Of a DNA stretch of 64,000 nucleotides, positions 47,225-60,065 are shown piece after piece. Made by a program: the position numbers and the translations under genes. Below the pieces are notes generated by a model. The model worked only from the letters and a program-made list of their open reading frames with translations. It did no database searches and was not told the origin of the DNA. Position 1 is the first letter of the stretch. Each line of letters starts with the position of its first letter. The stretch is from Cerrena zonata (Eukaryota; Basidiomycota; Agaricomycetes; Polyporales; Cerrenaceae), in NCBI GenBank assembly GCA_038087015.1, contig JASBNA010000035.1, forward strand, positions 372,001-436,000, written 5' to 3'.

Positions 47225-49810
47225 TCAAACAGAAGCATCCTCAAAAGCTTTCCTCTTCGCCTCAGCAGCGACGAACTCTTCACATTCCATCCTGCTCTTC
47301 TTGATATCCACAAACCATAGGAATATCGTACTGCATGCTCCCCTTTAAAACAGAAGTACTGTTAGCTCTTCACGTTCTACAAAGAAGAACTTGAAGAAGG
47401 AGAAGAAAGACGTACAATCCAAATAGGAAAGCAAAAGGCATATTGTCGTTGTTTCCTGAAGCTGTGATTATCGCCGAGGAGACAAGGGGACCTATGAATG
47501 CTGATGTTTTGCCGACCTAATTTGAGTTCGTTAGAATGTTGATGGAATAGAGTACTCAGAGGATACGTACCACAGAGAATAGTGCAAAGAACAAGAACCT
47601 AATGAAAGCAACATATGTTAGTTTGCATTTGAGTGTGGAGGAAGACTGGTGGAAAGTAGAACGTACATTTGAGGTAGGGGCGAAACTTCGCTGATCATCG
47701 TTTGACTATATGCATACCATGGACATACCATCAAACCGTAGAAAGCTTGATATGCCCTTTGACAGACGAATTAAAAAGATATGAATTAGGAAAAGGCGGG
47801 ACAACATACCAGATTTCCCAAACATGTTTGAATCCAAATTTATCGGTGTGCACGCCGATGAGACCCCATATGGTTAGAATCTATGTACGCAGACGGTTAG
47901 GACAATTTGGGGTTCTGGCGATTTAGACCATCTGACGTACTAATATCCAGAAGACATTGAAGCAGAGCATCTAATAAAAGAGGTCACTCATTAGTTGTCG
48001 TTTGTGAATTCCGAGTCGACACCGTACAGCTTTGGTCGATATTTGGAATCGTTTCTGGACGAGCCAGAAGAGGCTAAGAAAATTTCCATGTTATTTAGGA
48101 TCCATATGAAGGAAGAATAGATGAGACTAAACTCACTAGATACCCAAGCCTTGAGTGAAAATTCCGACGATAAGTAGAAGTGTAAGTTGGAGAGTTGAGT
48201 ACGAGACGACACTATTCTGGAGTGTCCCGATGACCGTACTAGAATACAACTATGAGCATACACCCTAGAAACGAGTGGTTCGGACCTACACTGTAGTATT
48301 CAAGACATCGCCCCTATAAAAACGCACAAAAAGTCAGTACATTTAAGACGATACTGAGGAGAAGGACTTACATAAGGAAGTAGAAAATCAGATAGAGGAA
48401 GGTCTGTTTCAATCGTAAACATTCTCGGAATGCGACGAACGTCTGCTTGAATCCGATCGTAAGCAGTGATATTCCAGGTGGTAACGACAATCCTGGCCTC
48501 CTCTTTTCCAGGAAAAACCAAGGTAATGCACAGAGTACTTGAATACGTCAGAGTCAGTCAAAGACGAGGTAAGAAAAATATACTAAATTGCTTACACCAA
48601 ATTCCTCCGGAAAATGCGATGAGAACACTGAAAGCTTTAGTATTGTTCTCTGTGCTCTCACTACTTCGAATTCCTTTGAGAATCCCAACCATCACAGCAA
48701 GAATGATGATTTCGCCTGCTGAGCAGACCGCAAACGAGACATTGGAAATTCGATTCCGTTCGAGGGATTCCAGCCGTTCATGGTCTTCAAATCTGTCAGT
48801 GAGGAGATATCCGTTTATTTGCTGTGCAAGAGAACAAAATGATTGTACTAACGGTTTTTTGTATCTTGCAACTTCCTTATACGACTCCTTGACCTCTGGT
48901 AGGTCACGAGCTAACCCCGGGAACGCGGCGGTCCAAAATGTTAACGCACACTACGAGGGCGACTATACGTCAAAAATAGAACAGGGAGAATGGGGACCAG
49001 GAACAACGAACTTGGTAAGCGATTACTGCACGAAAATGTCACAATCATGTCAAAATGTCAGTTAGAGTGGCGTTTAACGGGTCATGCGACTGAAATTGCA
49101 CTCACACCCAAGCACATAAAGCGCCACACCAGCTTGCCACTTTGAAGGATCCTCGACACCTAACCAAGCAAAAGAAATGGCGACAGCTAGAATGGTGAAG
49201 AAAATGGTGATATTGGGCCTGAAACAAATACAGGTACACCATACTGTCAGTGTTAACGTTTGGGAGCGGGTAACCGAATGTTAGTTTCACCTCCATGTTC
49301 CGTAGTCGGCCCATGCGCCTATGGTGAGGAGGACGATTGCCTGGAGAGCAAAACTTATGCCGTTCGTGAGCAGCACAATTGAGTTGACTATGGGTATCGG
49401 TGATAAACGGGGAGAAGTTAATTTGTGAATCGTTGAACTTACCGTCTCGTGTACGGCCGAGATAAGGTAGAACACAGTCTGTATTTGCACTACATGGTGT
49501 AGTAAATGGTGGTTGACTAGGGTCATAACCAGCTAAGAATAAGAGATTCTGGAATTGCGATGGTCCAAAATTAAATCCAGAGAGACCGTTGTTGCCCTAT
49601 AAATAATTTTCATCGAGTTAGCGAGGCAGACAGTCTTTCCGAATAAAAATTGCATACGATATAATAGATGTAGAAAGCCCATAATTCTATCCGAGAGGTG
49701 GTGAATTTGGAACCAGCTCTGCCTTGCAATTCTGGGACATCTGTGGTAGCTGGAATGTCCTCCTTTATGATAGAGATCCTTTCCTTGGGCTTTTCTTCCG
49801 GTTCGGACAT
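47225..49810 (-). CDS. Atg22-like vacuolar amino-acid effluxer
   Basis: Atg22 proteins are major-facilitator-type carriers that export amino acids from the vacuole after autophagy. The start is MSEPEEKPKERIS. First exons traced: 49810-49658, 49596-49443, 49387-49291, 49218-49106, then a 14-nt exon 49025-49012, then from 48950. Family-defining pieces are IELWAFYIYYIGNNGLSG with FNFGPSQFQNLL, the Cys-containing loop with LPYLGRTRD, VNSIVLLTNGISFALQ, GAWADYGTWRPNI, LTFWTAAFPGLARDLPE and RISNVSFAV. About ten membrane segments follow to a charged tail (FVAAEAKRKAFEDASV) ending at 47225. I did not join the later exons (below about 48600) base by base, so small errors may remain there. The charged N-terminus faces the cytosol. 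It is divergent from MIC60, 241 nt away. Confidence 0.85.
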
Positions 49811-50051
49811 TTTCCCTGGATGACGGCAAGGAAGAAAGCCGGGCTACGTTCTCGATAAGTGGAGATATGCAGCGCTTGATGGGTGGCAATTAGAATACCA
49901 CGGCCTATGATGCACAACGGCTCCCTAATCCGGAAGGGAGGGAGAGTGCCGAAGCGCCTGGGCAGAGTCGGAAAGCGTTGAGTGAGCTGAATGTCTTTAT
50001 CCACAAGCTGCTCTCAGCTTTCTTTCCCAACCTCTCTCTTTCAAAACTCGG
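49811..50051. promoter_or_regulatory. Divergent promoter between the Atg22-like gene and MIC60
   Basis: 241 nt between two outward start codons. It is pyrimidine-rich just before the MIC60 ATG (CTTTCTTTCCC), as in many highly expressed fungal genes. Confidence 0.45.
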
Positions 50052-52202
50052 ATGCTGCGTGCTCTGCCTGCTGCACGGGCGGCCAGAGCACCCATACAAA
50101 GGGGTGCTGTTCGCGCGACACGTAGAGTCAGTAAACTCTTCTCTCACACCGCTTCCGATCACTCACGAAACAGGTCATAGTATGCTACAGAGTCCTCTGC
50201 TCAGCCGGTAGTCCCCAAGAAGAAAAGACATCCTTTCAGGAGGCTTGTCATATACACCACGCTTGCTGCAGGGTCATTCTATGTCGGCAGCGCATTCGTT
50301 GCTCTCAAGTTTCCGCCATACTATGACGTTTTCGTCGAGAATGTCCCGTTAGCTGGTCCGCTTATCCAATACGCCGAAGACAACAACTGGGATACCTTGA
50401 CGGTAGCCAAGGTTATTGCCTTTCTCCAGAAACAAGCAGACAATGCTCAGAAGTTGGTGAATGGTGAGAAGATCGAGTCGCCGGTAGTAGAAAAGGCGAA
50501 GCACGCGATCGAGAGTGGAAAAGACAGGGCCAAGTCTGTTGCCCGTACTCTGAAGACCTCGGTGGAGAAGAGTCAAGACAAGATTTACGAGCAAGGTGCA
50601 AAGGCTGCTGCCATCGCCAAGCACCGCTCAGTGGAATTCTCCGAAGGTGTGGAAGACCTCGTGCGGAAGGCCGAAGATGCCATTGCTGGCAAAAGAGTCG
50701 ACGATCTACCTGGTGCTACTACCGAGACGGCGCAACCTGCATCACCCTCTGACACAACTCCTCTTCCTACCGAAGAGTCTACACCAGTTGTAATTGTCAC
50801 AGAGAAGAACGGAAATGTCTATGACGCACCCCTTCCTGTCGGCTTTGAGCCACCACCGGGTTACTCTCGTCCCAAACCTCCCAAACGTGCGGAACCTGCT
50901 CCTGCAAAGAAGGCCGAGCCAGTACCTGAGCCTCTTCCCCTTGTCGCTCCAGCAGTCAAAGAATTCGGTGCGACCGAGCCTGTCATTTCTCAGCTTGCCT
51001 CTGTCATCGACAACCTTGCTTCCTTCCTTAACACCAACCCCTCCGCCGCGGACAAAGCCCGTGACATTCTTGACACTGCCAAGGTTGATTTGACACAACT
51101 TGCCACCAGGATTGATGAAGTCAAGGAGGAGGAGCGTAAGAAGTTGGAAGCACAGCTAGATGAACAGACTAGGGAGTACACTTTGAAGCTATTGGAGTTG
51201 GAGATGACTGCTCAGGATCAGTTGGACAGTCAGGAAGAGGGCTTCAGGAAATTCTTCGAGGACGAGAAACTCAAGTTCATTGAGGCTTACCGGGAAAAGT
51301 TGAATCGGGAACTTGAGGCTCAGAGCGAGATTATTAACGAGCGGTGAGCGTTCTTATCTTCTAAATTCTCGCAGACGTCTCACTACGAACCTCCGGTTCC
51401 AGTCTGAAGGAGGAAGTCATTGCCCAAGGTATTGAACTCCAGCGTCGCTGGATTCGGGACATCAAAGTTCGCGTTGAGCAAGAACGAGGTGGTCGCCTTG
51501 CTAAGCTCGATGAACTCGCAACAGAGCTCAAACGTCTCGAACGAGTTGCCCTTGACAACTCTGCCTTCCTCGACGAGAATCTCCGTATTCATGCGTTCTG
51601 GTCTGCCCTCCGTGCTTTGACGCATACCGTCGATGGTAGTGCACGTCAACCATTCCGAGATGAACTTCGTGTACTACGACATATCGCTACCGCACGTGAA
51701 GATCCCGTAGTCTCTGCTGTCCTCAATACTCTTGAATCCTCAGAGGTTCCTGATATTGGCATTGAACCATTCGCCGACCTCGCCTTGTGGTTTTCCACCT
51801 CCGTCGCACCCCGGGTATCTCGCGTCGCTCTTGTCCCCGATCAGAATGCTGGTATCCTCTCGCATTTGGCTTCACACCTCCTTACTTCGTTCACATTCAA
51901 ACCCCAAGGCCTCGTCCCTGGCTCAGATGTGTTGAGTACTCTGGCGAGAGCAGAGTATTACATGAACGAGAAGGATTTGGACAGTGCTACAAGGGAGTTG
52001 AACCAGCTTGGTGGCACGGCCAAGGAGCTTCTATCTGACTGGCTCGAGGCTGCGAGGAAACGGTTAGAGGTTGTGCAAGCATTAGAGGTACGCCGGTATT
52101 CTTGTTGTTTTTGTTCGATTGAAGCGACTGACAAATATAAATATGTAGGTTATGCAAACACAAGCCACGCTTGCTTCATTACTCCTCGCACACCAAGATT
52201 AG
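50052..52202 (+). CDS. MICOS complex subunit MIC60 (mitofilin)
   Basis: Mic60 shapes cristae junctions in the inner mitochondrial membrane. Four exons (50052-50126, 50181-51343, 51403-52087, 52149-52202) give 658 residues. An Arg/Ala-rich amphipathic N-terminus (MLRALPAARAARAPIQRG) serves as mitochondrial presequence, cut near RRYATE. One membrane anchor lies at about 46-65 (VIYTTLAAGSFYVGSAFVAL), and the rest faces the intermembrane space. A Pro-rich linker and long charged coiled coil (LTQLATRIDEVKEEERKK) follow. The C-terminal mitofilin signature includes RDELRVLRHIA, TFKPQGLVPG, ARAEYYMNEKDL and REL-LGGTAKELLSDWL. The third intron separates the last 17 codons. The start was chosen because intron 1 (54 nt) joins the presequence exactly to YATESS. 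Length fits fungal Mic60. Confidence 0.94.
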
Positions 52203-52397
52203 AGTACACTTGCATATATATACGCACATCCCCTTTAGTTTATCAAAAACATTCCATAAAGACTTTTTAGATGCTCCATCCATCCTAGACTTGTATATTT
52301 GAGGTATCAGAAACCCAATCACGAAGCACAGTAAGTATACAAAAAGCAAGCAAAGCAAATACATCTAGAAATCTCCCGACCCTGCACCCTCCTTCGT
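52203..52397. other. Short convergent intergenic region
   Basis: 195 nt, AT-rich, holding two facing 3' UTRs. Confidence 0.55.
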
Positions 52398-53630
52398 TCA
52401 AGCAATTGGTTGGCCCGCAGCCATAGTCAATGCACATTCACAGATGACCTGTGCCCTTCGAACAACTGTCTGTACATGCTCCCCATATTTCCCAGTTCTC
52501 GTATCCAAAGGACCCCTCGTCACCTTCACCAATCCAGGGAACACCGTTGATCCAACACGATCATGTTCACCTTTCTCACTCTTCACACACCTCTTTACGA
52601 GTTCGATTTGTCTCGGATGCATGACGCTTCCTAATTCTGGTACGAAAGCACGATAGAACGCATCCATTGTTCCACCTGCACTCGAGGGAGCTCCATGGAG
52701 CATACGAGAGAACTCGTATCCCTGTTCGAGAACGGCGAACGCACCGAATGCGTCTCCGTCTTTGCCGTCGGGGGAGGTTTTGTTGAGGAGGTTGGAGATG
52801 GTGGGCATGTGTTCGGCGATGAAGTATTGAGACATTTCGGCTGAGCAACGTTCGACGGCGGCGGTGAAGGTTTGACGTCGCCAGACAGCTGCTACTGTTG
52901 GGTCTCCTGAAACGACAACATGAATAACAGTCAGAGTGCAGAATGAGGAGAGAACCTCACGAGAAAAGATATGTTCGTGTACTCTTGTCATTTGGATATT
53001 GGCCTCCGGTGAATCTGTGACGATGAGACAATTCACGATACCCTCTGTGATGGTCTGGGACATGGCGTGTCGAAGCAGGTTTTGAACTTGCATTCCCGTA
53101 GCATCATAGGGATATGGTGAAGGCTCTGGTGGATACCCATCGAAGATATCAGTTAGAGTGGCTGCACGGATTTCGTTTAGAGAACCAGGAGGTGCTCGGA
53201 CAACATCTGCTGCCCATCGGTTGATCTGTTTATCGAGTTTCGATGCGGTGTTCTTTCATATCCAAAAGACACATTCATATCAATTATACACTCGATCGAA
53301 CAAGGGGGAGGATACTTACTTTGATAGAAAAGTCATCAACAGAGTTCGTAGCTTGTCTTTGGTTATTATCGTTACTGGTTCCTTCGAGCAAAGCAATCCG
53401 CGCCCGAAGCAGTGCTACCTGCTTTTCTTGTTCTTGCAATTGTACTCGTTGTTCTTCGACTTTCTCGTGAGCAATACGCTAGGAGCCAATAGATAAAGCA
53501 CATTAGTCTTGGTCCATCACCCCGCCCAGAGGTTTCCCAGACCTAAGATACTCACGAAATTCGTCAACGCATATCGATACTGCTCTCCAGAGACAACATC
53601 ATATTGCTGTTGCGGTTGCGGGGTCGCCAT
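52398..53630 (-). CDS. Conserved coiled-coil protein of unknown function
   Basis: Four exons (53630-53556, 53478-53320, 53252-52961, 52906-52398) give 344 residues. Residues about 26-60 form a strong coiled coil (EKVEEQRVQLQEQEKQVALL). A structured helical domain follows, beginning NTASKLDKQINRWAADVV and including VQNLLRHAMSQTITEGIVN, QMTRVHEHIFSR and FIAEHMPTISNLL. There is no signal peptide or membrane segment. The third intron (54 nt, donor GTGAGG) is a multiple of three and lacks a stop, so its retention would add 18 residues. The layout, a coiled coil plus a compact alpha-helical domain, is seen in fungal proteins of unknown role; no name can be given. Coding evidence is strong. Confidence 0.8.
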
Positions 53631-54091
53631 CTAGTCTAGTGGACACTCTGAGTCTCAGTCTTGGAAATGGTGAAGGGAATGGTCAAAGCTGCACTGAAGT
53701 CGCGAGGATCTTGCATGGCGGTAAATATGTCAGTTGGGTCAGGGCAACCTGTAATTATGATTCACAGCCACAAATGCCAATCAAGTCATGTTTGGCTTCG
53801 TCTCGGCAAGCAATTCCGACACGGCAATCTCTGGCAATGTAAGCTTGAGATTGGAACCATGGCCGATGAACAATCGAAGCTGATCTAGATGTGAGAACGT
53901 TCACAACGAGGGCAGTATTCTAATAGCAAGATGAAGTATATATGTACAAAGCTATGGAAAGCGGGAAGAGGGCATGAGTGACAAAACTATCATACAGTAA
54001 AAATTTGAGCAACCGAAAAACCTAAAGGAGGAAAACAAGACGTCTATAGAGGTTTCACCGTAAAGTCCGGAAACCTTTTATTTTGATCGGA
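53631..54091. other. Intergenic region
   Basis: 461 nt holding the promoter of the coiled-coil gene and the 3' UTR of the ABC transporter, both on the minus strand. No gene is seen. Confidence 0.55.
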
Positions 54092-57000
54092 CTACCCTTC
54101 GCGCTCATCCATGAATTCTTGTAACGATGACCAGTCTGCGCTCGCACGACACATATCTCTAAATGTACCGCCACGCTTTTGAAGAAGAGCCTTCGGGGTG
54201 TCAAATTCGCGAATCTCACCACCTCCAAGGACGAGGATGCGATCGTAGTCCAGGACGGTCTTCAAGCGGTGAGCAATGGTGATAACAATGGCACCGCGGA
54301 ATTCTTCTCGGATAGTCCGTTGAATCTAAGTAGCCGAATGTTCAACAACATGTATTTTAGTTTGAAACCGGGGATACTTACCTGATCATCTAGGGCGATA
54401 TCAATCTGTGATGTGGCTTCGTCCATAATAACGACATTGCTTCGGCGAAGGAGTGCACGAGCCATAGCGACGAGTTGGCGTTCACCGGCGCTGAGGGAAC
54501 CGGTTTGACTGATCGGCATGTCGAGCGCGATTTGGGAAGAGGAATGCCCGAGGATGGATGTGAGATGACAACGCTCTAATACTTCCAAACATTCCTCATC
54601 GGTATGTTCATCGAATGGATCTAGATTGCTTCGGAGAGTGCCCGTGAATAATGAAACATCTTGACTGATTATAGTCTGCAAAAGTATAGTTAGCGTAGAT
54701 CCGAAAGAGAAGTGGAAATAGACAGACCACTCGAGTTCGTAAATCCTCGAGTCCAAGAGATGCGATGTCAATTCCGTCGATACTGTAAATATATATGGTA
54801 AACACCGGCACATCCTGACGCAAATTGAACTTGTTAAACTTACACTATTTTCCCACCGCTCGGCTCAATCATCCTAAGCATAGACAATGCCAATGTGGAC
54901 TTTCCTATAGATTTGTGTCTGGTTAGCATATCATCTAGCATATTATAATATGGACGCCACGAACCGGAACCTGTTCTTCCGACCTAATCGAATGGAATGG
55001 AACTATTAGTACCCGCTGTGGGAAGGGAATATGGTACACGCACCACACCGATCTTCTCTGTTGGTTTCACCGTGAACGAAATTCCACGCAGCGCAGGTGG
55101 TAGATCTTGGGCGTATTTGACCATGAGATCCTCTACACAGAGCTCACCGTCACTTGAAGGCCAATAGGCGGGAGGCCGATGGGAATCGACAATAGCAGGT
55201 GCCTCCTGAGAGACATGGAGATACTCGACAACCCTCTCCACACTGGGAAAATGAATCAATATTTTGACTTCTACTCAATGATGGATCCACCTCACCTATT
55301 TGCATCCAACTCGAGTTGAGCGAGTACACTATTGACATGGATTCACATTAATTCGGTGGTAATGTAGTCTTGATGATAATAAACATACCGAACGAGTTGA
55401 CGCGACGCATCCGCGAACACTCCAGCCTGTACGATAACTAGAGCTGCCAAGCCATCGTTGACTCCGGTCCAGAGCGCAAACACGGTGCTCATGAAAACAA
55501 TCACGGAGCCAAGGCCTAGCACCATGATGTCAGTACAACTCTTGGTGGGTCATATTGTCTGTAGTACTCACAGTCGTATCGCCACATTAGCCAGTTTGCA
55601 GCAAGCCACTAGTGCCGTCAGCACCAGACGTCAGAGGAGAATAAGAAGGGGACATACATAAACATGGTCGAATGATTGGAATTTGTCAACACGGTAGTAG
55701 AACCGGTCTTGATATCTACTTTCCATGCCAAATGCACGAACATGAGGAAGACCGCGTAGTAATTCGTCAAACCCGGCAAAGGCAGGTGAGAGCGAAATTG
55801 ACTCGAGACGTCTCAAGTCTCGAGCGGCCTGGATGTATGGCGGTGCAAGTCGAATGTAAAGCCACGCAATGACCACAGCGAAGGGTGCAAACGACGGGAC
55901 GACGTAGATGATGACCGCGATCGAGGCGATGAAGTTGAGGACACCGCCTAGAGCAGCACGTACAGAATTAAGTAGGGCGCCATCCACGCAGTTCATGTCA
56001 GTGGTAAACCGATTAAGAATCCGACCGATGGGTGTTACGTCGTAGAAGCGACTTGGTGCACCGACGAGTCTTGTAAGCATCGAGATGAAAAGTGACCGCG
56101 ATGCTTGGAGACTAGCATAGTAGCCAATGGCGATGTAAGCGAAGACTGAGAGTGCGCCGGCCAGGGAGAAGTAGAGGTAGATCAGAAGCCAGGGCCGCAC
56201 ATCGACATTAGGAGATGGTAAGCTTTCCCAGAACCACTTGCTTGCAACGATAAAGATAGAAAGGCCTTCGGACTTGTCGTGTTCATATGCTTCTCCCCAT
56301 TTTGCAAGATAAAACTGACAAGAGGTTGAGTATCAAATATTCGGCTCTAAATGCGAGAGCATTTACCTGAGTGCCAATATTGATGAGACGGATGAATACC
56401 ATGAGCAGAATGATAATTAACCACGAAAGAGGTCCTGCAGCCTTGATATACGAGACATAGGTGCTCAGGGCGACTCTACCTTCTGCGCGGGCCTCTGCTT
56501 CGATTAGTTTGCCATTTGTTGGTTTATTGACTCCTAAGTCAATTTCTTCCACGGCAGTATTGTTGGATTCCACTTCAACACTCTCGACTTTGTCGTCATC
56601 CTTTTCCGCGACGTCTTCAGCTGCAACAAGTTCCTTTAACTGCCCCTGGGCTTCGAGCTCTCCTATAGAACCTTGTCGGATGATTTGACCATCCGATAAT
56701 TCCACGAGGTAAGCAGCATATGGCAGGCAGAGCGTGATGTGATGCGTTACGAGAATAAGTGTACGATTGCTTGCTAACGGTCCTGACAAGGCGTTCTTGA
56801 CCAGATGTTGAGCCGTGTGCATATCCACGGCAGCGAGCCTTCAAACAGCACGGGTTGGTGAAACATTCGAAAAAATGAACCAGTGACTTACGGGTCATCG
56901 AGCAGTATGCACTTTGATACCGTCAGTAATCATACACGTAACACGAATGACGGTCCACTCACTGAAGCTTGTGAATACAAAGCCCGAGCGAGTGCAATTC

Positions 57001-60000
57001 GCGCGCGTTGTCCTCCAGACAACGTAATTCCCTTCTCCCCAATTTCTACCGAGCCGTTAATAGCTGCTTCCGCTCGAAACACTTACGACTCACCGGTAAG
57101 GTCCCCGGCCTCAAATATAGAAAGATCATGAGCCAAGGCGCAAGCTTCTATTACCTGATTATAGCGCGTCTCGTCGAACCCAAACGATGCACCAAAAATA
57201 ATGTTGTCACGTATTGTGGCGTGTTCTAGCCCTGCATTGCATCAATATTGGAATCCCGCCGCAAATAAGAGGCACCTACAAGGGTTTTGAGCACAATAGG
57301 CAACTTGATGGTTTGATTTATTTAGCATAACGCTACCGGATATGCAATGCATCTCTAAGGCAGAAACCGTCAGCACAGCCAAGAAACTCGGATTTTTGAC
57401 GTACCTCCTAAGAGTGCGGACAGAACCGCGCTCTTCCCGGAACCCGTGGCACCACTGACAAGGGTCAATTTTCCACTCGGGAACTCCATGTTCAGTGGCC
57501 CAAGTGTGAAACGAGACGGCTCATCGCGAGGAGAAACGTCCCATTCAAACGCCCCATCAACGAACCCTACCTTTCCGCCGCCGGACCCTTGTGACGGTGC
57601 CGTAGCAGTTGACTTGAGTGACGATGCCCAGTCTTCCACTTCCGGTTCCTCCAGGAATTTCTCGATACGTTGCATACTGACATAAGCTGATTGACGGTAA
57701 GATTGGCAAATTCGGACTATGAAAATCGGATCAACACTCACCGTGTAACAATGCAAAGAATTGAGCCGGTAGCGCGGACATAGGCTCCTGAAGTTGGGAG
57801 AACAGTGACACCGATGTAAAAGCTTTCGACACCGTAAGTCGCTCCTTGGCGATCATTGTGTAACACATAAACGAAGCCAATGCGGTTGCAGAAGGTACCC
57901 AAGTCCTGACATTAGTAAGGATGATATTTAGCACGATTCATTGACCGACGGAATGTGTGAAACACATACCATATGAAAGAAATCAACGTACTAACCATAT
58001 TGTCCTTCACTCGCCAACGCAATTCATTCTCACGAGATTCCCGGACACGACTTGTCCAGCCGTTCTCTAAAAGCATGTCAATACTTCAATGCATGATACC
58101 TATCAGTTTACATACCCCAGCCATAAAACTTGAGGAACCGTATATTTTGGAAGAGTTCATTTACCAGGTTCATACGTTTATCACGGGCGAGCCAAGAGTT
58201 GCGGGTGACCTGAACAGAACGTTACACCAAAGGACGGTGTCGAGAAGATGTAACAACGCACGTAGACGTTGTACCGAGCAAGGGGGTAATTGAGTAGATA
58301 AGCGACGAGAACGACTGCCACTCCAGCAAATGCACTCCAGCCCAGGATTCTGTTGAATGTGAGAGATGAGAAATAGATTCAGGGCGCATCCTGAAGAGAC
58401 CCACCGATATAGAAATGTTAGTGCAATAGCAAGGCGGATGGGAGAAGAGAAGACCGCAGAAAATTCCCAGAAACGCTGCGCGACTGCATATGCATCTCCC
58501 CTGTGTTTGGGATGAGTGTGAAGGACTTGTTTGTACGGAAGATGTATCCACTCACTGCATGAGGTTCACTATCTTTCCTAGGTCCGCACTATCTTCGTCC
58601 TTATTGTCTTCGCTTTTCGTCGTCTTTCCGCTGATATCCCGTCTCTTGAGTGCCTTATAATGTAGCGCACAAAATAGTTGGCCACGCGTCCGTTCATAGC
58701 ATCGACGAGTAAACCATCGTTGGTTGACGTCAACCTGAGCAAAGGACAAATTTGCTAGAAACATGATGAACGTCCAAGTGTATGCCTTGATGCGAGCGTT
58801 GGGCGTGTTATCCGCTAGAGCAGACAAAATCTGTTGTAAAGAATATGGGGGGATAAAACCTGATGTACGTTGAGAACAGGCATCATGGAGTATGCGAGCA
58901 ACATACCAACAACAGCACCCCAAAGCTCGAGTGCAACATCAAGAAGGAGATCTAGAGAGTTAGACGCAAGCAGGAACCGTAATAAAGAATGTGACGGATG
59001 CCTAGGGTTCATCGGTAAAATCCTCATTGTTACAGGCGAAACATACCGTACCTGTTGCAGTACTCTAGATATTTGTTGAACAGGTTTTTGTGCATGAAAA
59101 ACGGCGACAGCCACCAGACATCGCTCTCGTTTAGTGTACGCTCATTAGCAACGTTCAGGACCGGCTCCACAAAATTAAACGTCGACCATGTCCAAAGATT
59201 TACGTTATCTTCTGGCATTGACAAGGTGTTCGACGGGATCTGAGAGGTTGCAATTTGTTGATGATTGAGTAAATGTTAGCTCATACAATAGCGACAACAT
59301 CCTCACATCTGTTGGTGTTGCTACATTTTTTGATGGCCAGATAGGAACCAATGGGTAAGTCCCAGTTAGCCAAGCCAAGAGTGTGGGTGCAGTGAAACGA
59401 AAGACATTGAGTACTATAACACCAGTCCCGAGTTTTCCCTCGTACGCAAAGACAGATACGTCAATTAAAGCTCCTAGAGCTTCGAGCCCGAAAAAGAGAA
59501 TTAACAAATACGAGGGTGTTCGCATTGTTTTCAAAGTGAATCGCATGAAAATGTAAGACTGTTTGCGGTGTTATTTGTCTGGTCAGAAGGAAAGGGGTTG
59601 CGCACTTACCCAGGATATGAAGCTAACGATGGCTTGAATAGTACGTGCGTCGGTAGCAGAGTACACAGACTCTGTGAAGGCGACATATGCAGCCCAACCG
59701 ACCGATACGAAAGCAGAACCTGAGGCAAGAACACGTTGTTTCCAAATCGGAACAGCTACTGGGTCGCCGAGAGGTCCTTCGAGGTCTTCGAGGGAGAGAA
59801 AGTCATTGAAAGGTCGTTTCAAGGTCTGAAAAGCTCTACACAGAGGTTTGGGTATTTGTTCGGAAGAAAGCAAGTCATCAAGAGACAGAAGGAGGACGAC
59901 GAATGCTGGCAATACTGTGCCCGCCACGACAACATGGAACAGAGAAGAAGTCCAGATGGGTTCAGGTGAGCCTAAGCCTACATTTTGCAATGCTACGTCA

Positions 60001-60065
60001 TTACTCTTATTCGAGAGAAGGCCCAACAGTGCGGGAAGAGTCAAAACAAGTCCGAGTGTGTCCAT
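54092..60065 (-). CDS. Full-length ABCC (MRP-type) ABC transporter, with an apparent 2-nt deletion
   Basis: I traced 26 exons that give 1,303 residues once two missing bases are allowed in the CG repeat at 57000-57005. Order: a short N-terminal membrane region, TMD1, NBD1, linker, TMD2, NBD2. NBD1 has Walker A GATGSGKS (454-461), signature LSGGQ (549-553) and Walker B CILLDD. NBD2 has Walker A GRTGSGKST (1085-1093), signature LSAGE (1189-1193, Glu replacing the usual Gln) and VVIMDEATSQID, then the switch His in IAHRLKTV. NBD1 ends its Walker B in Asp (DD), the degenerate site typical of ABCC. The NBD2 Walker A sits on a 19-nt exon (54965-54983) and NBD1 Walker B on a 20-nt exon (56892-56911). 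Probable substrates are conjugated organic anions at vacuolar or plasma membrane; the substrate is inferred from the family. Confidence 0.92.
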
